Assembly (NCBI GenBank): GCA_041752455.1 | Contig: JBGSWL010000073.1 | Span: 1 to 41,166 of the forward strand | Direction: 5' to 3' | From: JBGSWL01 sp041752455 | Lineage (GTDB): Bacteria; Pseudomonadota; Alphaproteobacteria; Rhizobiales; Rhizobiaceae | Length of the DNA stretch: 41,166 bases | Part shown: positions 34,423-41,166 of the stretch, one piece after another | How positions within the stretch are numbered: position 1 is the stretch's first letter | How the letters are laid out: each line of letters begins with the position of its first letter | Program-made: the position numbers and the translations under genes | The notes under the pieces: model-generated | What the model saw: the letters and a program-made list of their open reading frames with translations, nothing else | Told to the model about the DNA's origin: nothing | Database searches by the model: none

Positions 34423-34618
34423 TTCCTGCGCAAACCCGGACGCGAAACCGGTGCCCACTTTCGCTGGGATTTCCTTGCGCAACCCCGGACGCGAAACCGG
34501 TGCCCACTTTCGCTGGGATTTCCTGCGCAATTCCGGACGCGAAACCGGTGCCTACTTTCGCTGTGATTTCCTTGCGCAATCCCGGACGCGAAACCGGTGC
34601 CCACTTTCGCTGTGATTG
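34423..34618. repeat. Four tandem 49-bp repeats between convergent genes
   Basis: The motif GGACGCGAAACCGGTG starts at 34438, 34487, 34535 and 34584, giving periods of 49, 48 and 49 bases. Each unit continues with CCCACTTTCGCTG and TTTCCTTGCGCAA-like flanks, with a few substitutions and one-base differences. The entire unit repeats, with no unique spacers. The GAAACCGGTGCCCACTTTCGC core is a common intergenic repeat in rhizobial genomes. The array fills the gap between the ugpC and creatinase stop codons and takes the place of an obvious terminator. Confidence 0.9.
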
Positions 34619-34619
34619 C

Positions 34620-35846
34620 TTATGCGCCAATGATGTTGTGTGCCGGTCCATACGGGAAGCCGGTGATGTTCTCGGCACCGTTTTCGGTGATGACCAGAAT
34701 GTCATGCTCGCGGTAACCGCCCGCCCCCGGAGTGCCTTCCGGCAAGAACAGCATCGGTTCCATCGAGATCACCATGCCGGGTTCCAGCACGGTGTCGATG
34801 TCCTCGCGCAGTTCCAGCCCTGCCTCACGGCCGTAGTAATGCGACAGGATGCCGAACGAGTGGCCGTATCCGAACGAGCGGTACTGCAACAGGTTGCGTT
34901 CGGCAAAGAAGGCGTTGATCCCGGCGGTGATACCCGAACAGGTCGCGCCTGGCTTGATCAGGGATATGCCCAGCTCATGAGCGGCGACATTGGCCTCCCA
35001 TATGGCGAGTGAAGCGGCGTCCGGTTCGCCAATGAACAGCGTGCGCTCAAGCGCTGTGTAGTAGCCCGAAATCATCGGGAACGTGTTGAGTGACAGGATG
35101 TCGTGCGCCTGAAGCTTGCGATTGGTGACCGGGTTGTGGGCGCCGTCGGTGTTGGGGCCCGACTGGAACCAGACCCAGGTGTCTCGGTATTCGGCATCCG
35201 GGAAGCGGCGCGCAATCTCGCGCTCCATCGCATCGCGTCCGGCAATCGCCACCTCGATTTCAGTGGCACCTACCCTGATCGCCGCGCGGATCGCTTCGCC
35301 GCCGATATCGGCGACATTGGCGCCGTGGCGGATCAGTGCGATTTCCTCGGCTGATTTGACCATCCGCTGCGCCATTGCCGGCTGGGCTATGTCGATAAGG
35401 TCCACCGCGCCGAGAAATTCACGCAGCTTTTCCTGGGCAGCCAGCGTCAGATGATCGTTCTCGACGCCGATGCGCCGTGCTTTGCCGGTCAGCGACTTGA
35501 CGGCGCGCCAGAAATTGTCGCGCTTCCAGTCGGTGTAGGTGACATTGCCGTCAACGGACCGGCGCCAAGGCTGGCCGGCATCGATGTTGGCTGACACCGT
35601 GGTGCAATCGTCTTGCGTAACGACGCAGGCGTAAGGCCGACCGAACGAGCAATAAAGAAAGCCGGAGAAATAGGCGATGTTGTGCATCGAGGTGAACAGT
35701 GCTGCCTCGATGCCGGAGGCGGCAATGGTGGCACGCAGCGCCGAAAGGCGCCGGTCATATTCGGCGCGCGAGAACGGCAGCGCTGCCTTGTCGCCATTGT
35801 GGCAGGTGAAGAATTCGGGGCGGTCTGAAAGAGACGTTGTCTGCAT
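34620..35846 (-). CDS. Creatinase (creatine amidinohydrolase)
   Basis: Hydrolyses creatine to sarcosine and urea. The 408-residue product is a pita-bread-fold protein close to Pseudomonas creatinase as I recall it: FLYCSFGRPYACVVTQDD, SANIDAGQPWRRSV, the WFQSGPNTDGAHNPVT segment with the catalytic-region His, GYGHSFGILSHYYGREAGLELREDIDTVLEPGM, and the C-terminal GGYREHDILVITENGAENITGFPYGP. The metal-ligand pattern of Xaa-Pro peptidases is not kept, as expected for creatinase. ATG 35846 has GGAG 9 bases upstream; the frame opens further to 35903 but crosses a leader hairpin. No sarcosine or urea catabolism genes are in view, so the pathway continues elsewhere or the substrate is different. Confidence 0.92.
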   Translation of the reverse strand: MQTTSLSDRPEFFTCHNGDKAALPFSRAEYDRRLSALRATIAASGIEAALFTSMHNIAYFSGFLYCSFGRPYACVVTQDDCTTVSANIDAGQPWRRSVDGNVTYTDWKRDNFWRAVKSLTGKARRIGVENDHLTLAAQEKLREFLGAVDLIDIAQPAMAQRMVKSAEEIALIRHGANVADIGGEAIRAAIRVGATEIEVAIAGRDAMEREIARRFPDAEYRDTWVWFQSGPNTDGAHNPVTNRKLQAHDILSLNTFPMISGYYTALERTLFIGEPDAASLAIWEANVAAHELGISLIKPGATCSGITAGINAFFAERNLLQYRSFGYGHSFGILSHYYGREAGLELREDIDTVLEPGMVISMEPMLFLPEGTPGAGGYREHDILVITENGAENITGFPYGPAHNIIGA

Positions 35847-35898
35847 GGTTCGGTCACTCCACGGAAAGCGCGCGCAGTGACAATGCGGGCGCGCTTTC
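35847..35898 (-). promoter_or_regulatory. Leader hairpin with possible pseudoknot over the creatinase ribosome-binding site
   Basis: On the minus strand GAAAGCGCGC (35898-35889) pairs with GCGCGCTTTC (35873-35864), enclosing a 15-base loop that contains GTCACT. The sequence AGTGAC inside the ribosome-binding region GGAGTGACC is complementary to that loop. Together they could form a pseudoknot that hides the ribosome-binding site. Seen by hand; no folding energy was computed. Confidence 0.45.
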
Positions 35899-36095
35899 AT
35901 CAAGAAAGGGCGTCCGGGCGTTCAGGACTGGATCAGGGAATGGACGCGGCGACGCCATCGCCACGCTTGCGATCACGCTAGATCGGGCGTGCTGCCCCGG
36001 TCAAGCGGGTAGATCAGGATGCGGGATGATCAGGATCAACAAAACGCGGGTGCAGGTGGTGCAGTCTTGAAGGATCGGGAAAAGGAGAAACGCCC

Positions 36096-36530
36096 ATGTT
36101 CCGCTCAATCCTCGTCGCCTATGACAATTCAGATCACGCGCGTGTCGCAATCCGCACCGCCTGCGAAGTGGCAGACGCCTTTTCGGCAAAACTGCACATC
36201 ATCCATGTGCCGCAGGTCACCGGTGACACGATGATGATCGGCTATTCTGCCGTGCCGTTGCCGCCTTCAAACGAGGAGCTGGCAAGGGCTGGCGAAGAGG
36301 CCCTTGCTGCCGCCAAGGCGATCGCCGCCGAACATGGCCATGGCGAGGCGCATGGCGTCGTGCGCAACGGTGATCCGGCCCATGAGATCGTGTCCTATGG
36401 CAAGGCCGAAAACATCGACCTGATCATCATGGGACGGCGCGGCCTCGGCCAGTTTGGCGCGCTGCTCGTCGGCAGCGTCACCCACAAGGTCTCGCAACTG
36501 GCCGACTGCGCCGTGCTCACCATCAAGTGA
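36096..36530 (+). CDS. Universal stress protein, UspA family
   Basis: A 144-residue UspA-type protein: FRSILVAYDNSDHARVAIRTACEVA at the start, and the ATP-binding motif GRRGLGQFGALLVGSVTHKVSQLADCAVLTIK near the C-terminus (GxxGx9GS pattern). It is probably an ATP-binding, dimeric cytoplasmic protein. AAGGAG lies about 9 bases before ATG 36096. The preceding 250 bases hold no gene; they include the creatinase leader and whatever promoter this gene uses. Its stop codon is 2 bases from the end of the convergent glutathione transferase gene. Confidence 0.93.
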   Translation: MFRSILVAYDNSDHARVAIRTACEVADAFSAKLHIIHVPQVTGDTMMIGYSAVPLPPSNEELARAGEEALAAAKAIAAEHGHGEAHGVVRNGDPAHEIVSYGKAENIDLIIMGRRGLGQFGALLVGSVTHKVSQLADCAVLTIK

Positions 36531-36532
36531 CG

Positions 36533-37243
36533 TCAGGCGGTCCGGGGTGGCTGTTCCAAGCCGCGCTGGACCGCGGGACGCTCGAGAATGCGCTCGACCC
36601 AGGCCATTGTTGCCGGGCGCGTCGCCATCTCGAAGGCCTCTTCCGCGTTATAGTGGACCCGTGCGCCGCGGATCCACGGCACGATGGCAATGTCAGCGAT
36701 CGTCAGGTTGTCGCCCATCAGAAAGGCACGACCGTCGGCAAGGCGCCCTTCGAGGACGCCAAGAAGGCGCCGCGCCTCGTTGCGATAGCGTTCGCGCGGC
36801 AGCGGATCGGCAACCGATTTGCCGGCAAAGACGCCGAAGAAGCCATACTGCCCGAACATCGGCCCGACGCCGCCCATCTGGAACATCAGCCACTGGATCG
36901 TCTCGTGGCGCGCCGCTGCGCCTTCCGGCATCAGCTTGCCGTACTTTTCAGCCAGATAGATCAGGATCGCGCCCGATTCCCAAAGCCCGAAGGCTTCGCC
37001 GTCCGGACCATCAGGATCAATGATGGCGGGAATCTTGTTGTTGGGGTTGAGCGACAGGAATGGAGGAGTCGTCGTTTCCGACAGCGGCACAGTATGCGCC
37101 TCATAGGAAACGCCGAGTTCTTCCAGCGCAATCGAAACCTTCACGCCATTGGGCGTCGGAAATGAATAGAGCTGGATGCGGTCCGGATGTTGCGGTGCCC
37201 AGCGCTGGGTGATGGCGAAGTCGGCAAGTGTCTTCCTGGTCAT
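36533..37243 (-). CDS. Glutathione S-transferase family protein (Nu class, YfcG/YghU-like)
   Basis: A 236-residue glutathione transferase. The thioredoxin-like N-domain has IQLYSFPTPNGVKVSIALEELGVSYE and the cis-Pro segment NNKIPAIIDPDG, followed by the ESGAIL glutathione-binding motif. The all-helical C-domain contains LMGDNLTIADIAIVPW, the N-capping box. The TPNG start and the length fit Nu-class disulphide-bond reductases such as YfcG and YghU. The open frame continues to 37360, but ATG 37243 has GGAGAG about 6 bases upstream and gives the family N-terminus. It is divergent from fumC with 174 bases between starts. Confidence 0.92.
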   Translation of the reverse strand: MTRKTLADFAITQRWAPQHPDRIQLYSFPTPNGVKVSIALEELGVSYEAHTVPLSETTTPPFLSLNPNNKIPAIIDPDGPDGEAFGLWESGAILIYLAEKYGKLMPEGAAARHETIQWLMFQMGGVGPMFGQYGFFGVFAGKSVADPLPRERYRNEARRLLGVLEGRLADGRAFLMGDNLTIADIAIVPWIRGARVHYNAEEAFEMATRPATMAWVERILERPAVQRGLEQPPRTA

Positions 37244-37417
37244 TGTCTCTCTCCGGCCGCTTATCCCACTATTGCCATCCCGATGTACGATCTGCCGGTG
37301 AACAAACAAACCGGTTTTATCGAACGCTGTGTTCACATGCGCACCCGGGAAGTTCATCATGTCCGGGGTTGATCGCGCAATGGTCGCAAAGCATGTCCAT
37401 CAGAGGGCGCGAATGTG

Positions 37418-38818
37418 ATGATCAAAGAACTGAAACGAACTGAAACCGACACGATGGGCGCGGTCGACGTGCAGGGCGACCGGCTTTGGGGCGCCCAGAC
37501 GCAACGGTCGATTGCGAATTTTCCGATTGGCGAAGAGGTGATGCCACGCCCGCTGATCCACGCCCTAGGTCTTGTGAAAGCGGTGGCCGCCGAGACCAAC
37601 GCGGCGCTTGGCGTCCTGGAGCCGGGCCTTGCTGAGGCCATTGCAGCCGCGGCGCACGAAGTCGCAGCCGGAAAGTTGGACAAGCACTTCCCGCTCGTGG
37701 TCTGGCAGACCGGCTCCGGCACGCAGACCAACATGAACGCCAATGAAGTGATAGCCAACCGGGCCATCCAGCTGCTTGGCGGCACGGTTGGCTCAAAAAC
37801 ACCCGTCCACCCCAACGATCATGTCAACCGGTCGCAATCGTCCAACGACACCTTTCCGACCGCGATGCATGTTGCTGTAGCGTTGGAAACGCGCGACCGC
37901 CTGGTGCCGGCCATGGCCATGATGACCGAAACGCTCGCGCTCAAGGCAGCCGAGTTCGCCGGCATCGTCAAGATCGGCCGCACCCATACGCAGGATGCAA
38001 CACCCTTGACGCTCGGCCAGGAGTTTTCCGGCTATCACGCAGCGCTCGATTTCCTGCGGCAGCGCATCGTCGACGACTTGCCTTCGATCTGCGAACTGGC
38101 GCAGGGCGGCACGGCAGTCGGTACCGGCATCAATGCGCCGGCCGGTTTCGGCGAACTCTTTGCCGCACGCATGGCCACGGAAACCGGCTTGCCGTTCAAG
38201 TCCGCCGCCAACAAATTTGCTGCGCTGGCCTCGCACGGTCCGCTGACCGAATTCCATGGCCATCTCAATGCGCTGGCCGCAGACCTGTTCAAGATCGCCA
38301 ACGACATCCGCTTTCTCGGATCCGGCCCGCGTGCCGGCTTGGGCGAGTTGCGCCTGCCGGAAAACGAACCGGGCTCATCGATCATGCCGGGCAAGATCAA
38401 TCCGACACAAGCCGAGGCGCTGTCGATGGTTGCCGTCCAGGTCATGGGCAACCACGTCACCGTCACAATGGCGGCGGCGCAGGGGCACTTCGAACTCAAC
38501 GTCTTCAAACCGGTGATCGCGCTCAACGTGCTGCAATCGCTCCGCCTGCTTGCCGATGCGATGGCTTCGTTCACCGAGCGCTGCCTTGCCGGGATCGAAC
38601 CGGACCGTGAGCGTATCGCCGACCTGGTTTCCCGGTCGCTGATGCTGGTGACCGCGCTGGCGCCGCAGATCGGTTACGATCGGGCCGCGGCGATTGCAAA
38701 AGCTGCGCATGCCAACGGAACGACGTTGCGCGAGGAAGCCCTGAAAAGCGGGCATGTGAGCGCCGAAGACTTTGACCGGATCGTGCGTCCGGAAACCATG
38801 ATCGGAGATCCATCTTGA
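37418..38818 (+). CDS. fumC: Class II fumarate hydratase FumC
   Basis: Interconverts fumarate and malate in the citric acid cycle. The 466-residue protein shows the class II superfamily signature GSSIMPGKINPTQ, the TGSGTQTNMNANEVIANRA segment, HPNDHVNRSQSSNDTFPTAMH, and GRTHTQDATPLTLGQEFSG with the catalytic His. These forms favour FumC over aspartase. GAGGG (37403-37407) lies about 10 bases upstream of ATG 37418; a GTG codon directly before it (37415) is an alternative. The DUF427 gene overlaps its last bases, so the two are co-translated. Confidence 0.95.
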   Translation: MIKELKRTETDTMGAVDVQGDRLWGAQTQRSIANFPIGEEVMPRPLIHALGLVKAVAAETNAALGVLEPGLAEAIAAAAHEVAAGKLDKHFPLVVWQTGSGTQTNMNANEVIANRAIQLLGGTVGSKTPVHPNDHVNRSQSSNDTFPTAMHVAVALETRDRLVPAMAMMTETLALKAAEFAGIVKIGRTHTQDATPLTLGQEFSGYHAALDFLRQRIVDDLPSICELAQGGTAVGTGINAPAGFGELFAARMATETGLPFKSAANKFAALASHGPLTEFHGHLNALAADLFKIANDIRFLGSGPRAGLGELRLPENEPGSSIMPGKINPTQAEALSMVAVQVMGNHVTVTMAAAQGHFELNVFKPVIALNVLQSLRLLADAMASFTERCLAGIEPDRERIADLVSRSLMLVTALAPQIGYDRAAAIAKAAHANGTTLREEALKSGHVSAEDFDRIVRPETMIGDPS

Positions 38819-39288
38819 GCAAGCCTGTCGAAAACGTTTCGGACTATCCGCGCCCGCCTCGGCTTGAACCGGTCAGCGATCCTGTTCGGATCGTGTTTGG
38901 CGGCAAGACCATCGCCCAGAGCAACCGGGCGCTGCGGATCCTCGAGACGTTTCACGCCCCGACTTACTATGTCCCGTTGGCCGACTTCATCGATGGCGCT
39001 TTGGTTCCCGTGCCGGGCTCAAGCTTTTGCGAGTGGAAGGGCACCGCTTCGTATTTCGACATCGTCGTCGGGGAAAAACGCGCGCCGCGCGCCGCATGGA
39101 GCTATTCGGCGCCGACACGCGCATTTCTCGCCATTGCCGGCCACGCAGCGGTCTATGCGGAGCCGATGGATGCCTGCTTTGTCGGCGATGAAAAAGTGAC
39201 GCCGCAACCGGGCAATTTTTATGGCGGCTGGGTCAATTCGTGGATCACAGGGCCGATCAAGGGCGCGCCTGGCACCACGCACTGGTGA
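38815..39288 (+). CDS. DUF427 domain protein
   Basis: A 157-residue protein starting at TTG 38815, which overlaps the fumC stop (TTGA); GGAGAT lies 7 bases before it, and the frame has no earlier start. The DUF427 core is evident: PVRIVFGGKTIAQSNRALRILETFHAPTYYVP, SSFCEWKGTASYFDIVV, and AWSYSAPT with the following AVYAEPMDACFVGDEKV. DUF427 proteins are small beta-rich proteins of unknown role, common in actinobacteria and alphaproteobacteria. The tail GGWVNSWITGPIKGAPGTTHW is also usual. Coupling to fumC is notable but its meaning is unclear. Confidence 0.88.
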   Translation: MSKPVENVSDYPRPPRLEPVSDPVRIVFGGKTIAQSNRALRILETFHAPTYYVPLADFIDGALVPVPGSSFCEWKGTASYFDIVVGEKRAPRAAWSYSAPTRAFLAIAGHAAVYAEPMDACFVGDEKVTPQPGNFYGGWVNSWITGPIKGAPGTTHW

Positions 39289-39397
39289 TGCTTGCTGTTC
39301 ATATTATGTGAACGTAGCGTCGATGTCATGGCGTCTATCGCTGAACAGTTCCCATGCTAGACCTTGACGCAGTGCAACACAGCCTTGGAGCTACCAC

Positions 39398-39811
39398 ATG
39401 ACCACCAACAGCAACCTCGTTCTTCTGGTCGGCCGCGTCCTGATCGCCTTCATCTTCATCATGGCCGGCATTTCGAAATTCGGCGCCATCGGGGGCACTG
39501 CCGGCTACATCGCGTCGACCGGACTGCCGGCGCCGGTAGTTCTGGCCTGGGCCGCCGCGATCTTCGAACTTGTCGCAGGCCTTTTCATCCTTGCAGGCTT
39601 CCAGACCCGCAACACCGCATGGGCATTGGCAGCCTTCACCGTGTTCACCGGCTTTTGGTTCCACTTCCAGCCAGCTGACCAGATGCAGTTCATCTCGTTC
39701 ATGAAGAACCTGGCAATCGCCGGCGGCTTTGCATTCCTTGCCGTCACCGGTCCGGGCGCGTGGTCGGTGGACGCCCGTGCAGGCGGCGCCGCGCGCGGTG
39801 TGACCGCCTGA
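39398..39811 (+). CDS. DoxX-family membrane protein
   Basis: A 137-residue inner-membrane protein with four predicted helices: LLVGRVLIAFIFIMAGISKF, APVVLAWAAAIFELVAGLFILAG, TAWALAAFTVFTGFWFH and LAIAGGFAFLAVTGPG. The GRVLIAFIFIMAGISKF start with the GxSK motif is the DoxX hallmark. Some relatives work in thiosulphate oxidation or redox stress, but most are uncharacterised. GGAG is about 9 bases before the ATG at 39398. A terminator follows at 39936. Confidence 0.9.
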   Translation: MTTNSNLVLLVGRVLIAFIFIMAGISKFGAIGGTAGYIASTGLPAPVVLAWAAAIFELVAGLFILAGFQTRNTAWALAAFTVFTGFWFHFQPADQMQFISFMKNLAIAGGFAFLAVTGPGAWSVDARAGGAARGVTA

Positions 39812-39935
39812 AAAACTTCGTGGTGATCGGGGTGATCCGGCCCGCCTGGGATGACGTAGATCACAGGCCGGTCAGGTTCCCCCGACCAAACCGTATCGGC
39901 AGTCCGGAAGTTCCCCCGATCAACTCCGGGCAAGT

Positions 39936-39972
39936 GCCGCGCCGATCCCTTTGCGGGTTGGCGCGGCTTTTT
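39936..39972 (+). terminator. Intrinsic terminator after the DoxX gene
   Basis: GCCGCGCC (39936-39943) pairs with GGCGCGGC (39960-39967); CCC and GGG inside the loop extend the pairing, and TTTTT follows (39968-39972). It lies 125 bases after the DoxX stop codon and overlaps the last bases of hisG on the other strand. Confidence 0.8.
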
Positions 39973-40669
39973 ATTTTTGCGTGGCAACCAGAGCCGCAAC
40001 GAGCGGCGCAAGCCCTTCACTGTGCTCGCCCTTCGGCACGAAAAGACAGGCCTGCGACGCCAGAATCACCCCGTCGTCCAGCACCTTCAGCTGGTTGGCC
40101 GTCAGCGTCGAACCGGTCGAGGTGATGTCGACGATGAGGTCGGCTTGGCCGGCTGCCGGTGCACCTTCTGTCGCGCCAAGGCTTTCGATGATCCGGTACA
40201 ATTGGATGCCGTGGCGCTCGGAGAAATGCCGGCTGGTCAGCCGCCAGTACTTGGTGGCGATGCGCATGCGCCGTCCATGGTCGGCGCGGAACGATGCTGC
40301 CACATCGCCAAGATCAGCCATCGTCGTCACGTCGTACCAGGCCTGCGGCACCGCAACGACCACATCGGCATGGCCAAAGCCGAGGCGGCAGGCAAGATCG
40401 AGCCGGGTTTCGCTGTCGGCCAAGGTTTCGCGCACCAGATCCTCGCCGGTGATCCCGGCATTGATTGTGCCGGCGCCCAGTTCGCGGGCAATTTCCGACG
40501 CTGACAGGAACAGCACTTCGATATCGCGGTGGCCGTCGACCGTTGCGCGATAGCTGCGCGGATCGACCGGCGGCAGCACCGGATAACCAGCCTCGGCAAG
40601 CCGCGCGAGCGCATCGTCCTTCAGACGGCCCTTGGACGGAACGGCGATGGTGAGTGCTGGACCGGTCAT
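39971..40669 (-). CDS. hisG: ATP phosphoribosyltransferase catalytic subunit HisG (short form)
   Basis: First step of histidine synthesis: ATP and PRPP give phosphoribosyl-ATP. At 232 residues it is the short HisG that lacks the regulatory C-domain and needs HisZ. Family motifs are TIAVPSKGRLKDDALA at the N-terminus, GITGEDLV, and the PRPP-binding DLIVDITSTGSTLTAN near residue 175. ATG 40669 overlaps the hisZ stop by 4 bases (ATGA), which fixes the start although the frame reads back to 40720. The hisZ-hisG order and overlap fit a fixed stoichiometry of the hetero-octamer. Confidence 0.95.
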   Translation of the reverse strand: MTGPALTIAVPSKGRLKDDALARLAEAGYPVLPPVDPRSYRATVDGHRDIEVLFLSASEIARELGAGTINAGITGEDLVRETLADSETRLDLACRLGFGHADVVVAVPQAWYDVTTMADLGDVAASFRADHGRRMRIATKYWRLTSRHFSERHGIQLYRIIESLGATEGAPAAGQADLIVDITSTGSTLTANQLKVLDDGVILASQACLFVPKGEHSEGLAPLVAALVATQK

Positions 40670-41166
40670 GCCATCGGCTCCGGAAGCTCGGCGAACAGCG
40701 TGGCCACCCGGTCGAGCCACAGCGAGAAACCGACGCCGGGTGTCGGCTCGGTTGCGCCGAGCAAGGTCAGCAGCCTGTCATAGCGCCCGCCCCCGGCAAG
40801 CACGGCGCCATCGGCACCGCGGAACTCGAAGACGAGCCCGGTGTAGTAATCGAGGCGTCGGCCGAAACTTGCCTCATAGGCAATCACCGATGGATCAAGC
40901 CCTGCCCGGCTGATCGCCGACACGCGTTCTGCGAACGCATCCAATGCCGGGGCGACGGCAAGGCGGCGGGTGTCGGCAAAAGCCTGCAGGGCATCGACAG
41001 CGCCGGAAAGCGGAGCGGAAATCGCCAGAAACAGACGCAGGGTTTCAAGGGCTGCCGCATCGGGCGAGGCACGTGAAGCGGCAACCTTTGCCAGAAGCCG
41101 CGCGGCAATTTCGCGCGCACCGCGCCCGCCGGCATTGGCAAGACCGGCTGCGGCCAGATCGGCGCC
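40666..41166 (-). CDS. hisZ: HisZ, ATP phosphoribosyltransferase regulatory subunit (partial)
   Basis: The C-terminal 166 residues are visible; the start lies beyond the right edge. The chain is related to the catalytic core of histidyl-tRNA synthetase: ASFGRRLDYYTGLVFEFRG is motif-like for the histidine pocket (RxLxYYTG), and VLAGGGRYDRLLTLLG with GVGFSLWLDRV represents motif 3. The region before it is helical and Ala-rich. HisZ has no tRNA charging activity and serves as the feedback-regulated partner of short HisG, which explains the 4-base overlap with hisG. Full-length histidyl-tRNA synthetase is less likely because the protein ends without an anticodon-binding domain. Confidence 0.93.
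   Translation of the reverse strand, partial: GADLAAAGLANAGGRGAREIAARLLAKVAASRASPDAAALETLRLFLAISAPLSGAVDALQAFADTRRLAVAPALDAFAERVSAISRAGLDPSVIAYEASFGRRLDYYTGLVFEFRGADGAVLAGGGRYDRLLTLLGATEPTPGVGFSLWLDRVATLFAELPEPMA

Noticed and set aside
34423..34618. CRISPR array
   Set aside because: Whole 49-bp units repeat with no unique spacers, there are only four, and no cas gene is near.
39825..39923. Two GTTCCCCCGAYCAA direct repeats (39876 and 39910) and a complementary GATCGGGG after the DoxX gene
   Set aside because: They could form alternative stems, but the region is short, ends in a plain terminator and has no start codon or regulated gene downstream on this strand.

Overview
The window looks like a chromosomal segment of an alphaproteobacterium of the order Hyphomicrobiales (Rhizobium/Mesorhizobium/Hoeflea-like). 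The evidence is the family content: a CIRCE-controlled groESL, a short-form HisG paired with HisZ, a RibF plus TIGR01459-type HAD pair next to ileS, an Omp25/31-type outer-membrane barrel, an IleS without the usual C-terminal zinc cysteines, and two repeat families typical of rhizobial genomes. The DNA is GC-rich and most reading frames are long. Species cannot be named from this alone.

Layout. 1-2.5 kb: N-terminus of a probable pseudouridine synthase, divergent tadA, a lipoprotein and a DUF4760 membrane protein with its own promoter. 2.5-10 kb: ileS, a Xre/RES toxin-antitoxin pair with a four-copy operator-like repeat, two SDR genes, ribF and a HAD-family gene. 10-19 kb: a degenerate EAL-domain membrane protein, then seven TadE/TadG-type genes in two divergent groups, with no Tad ATPase, secretin or pilin gene in view. 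19-21.5 kb: groES-groEL, followed by tandem copies of the groEL 3' end and its terminator. 21.5-24.7 kb: an outer-membrane barrel and a GGDEF-EAL protein. 24.7-30 kb: an alpha-oxoamine synthase overlapping a receiver gene, facing a second receiver, a membrane-bound hybrid histidine kinase and a divergent unknown gene. 30-34.6 kb: a ugpBAEC glycerol-3-phosphate transport operon behind five Pho-box half sites at an exact 11-bp period. 34.4-41.2 kb: a repeat array, creatinase, universal stress protein, glutathione transferase, fumC, a DUF427 protein, a DoxX protein, hisG and partial hisZ.

The most promising system is at 24.9-29.1 kb. A CqsA/LqsA-like PLP synthase, two stand-alone receivers and a hybrid kinase with a polytopic N-terminal sensor form what looks like a self-contained small-molecule synthesis-and-sensing circuit, comparable in parts list to the Vibrio Cqs and Legionella Lqs alpha-hydroxyketone systems. 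The second is the stand-alone TadE/TadG cluster at 11.4-19.0 kb, which includes two von Willebrand A proteins and one TadG-like protein whose C-terminus looks like a beta-solenoid. Both are inferences from sequence reading; no search was run.

Several DNA-level features also stand out: a palindromic repeat inserted in frame inside ileS, duplication of the groEL terminator region, the Pho-box array, a possible pseudoknot over the creatinase ribosome binding site, and a 24-bp perfect inverted repeat between the two receiver genes.
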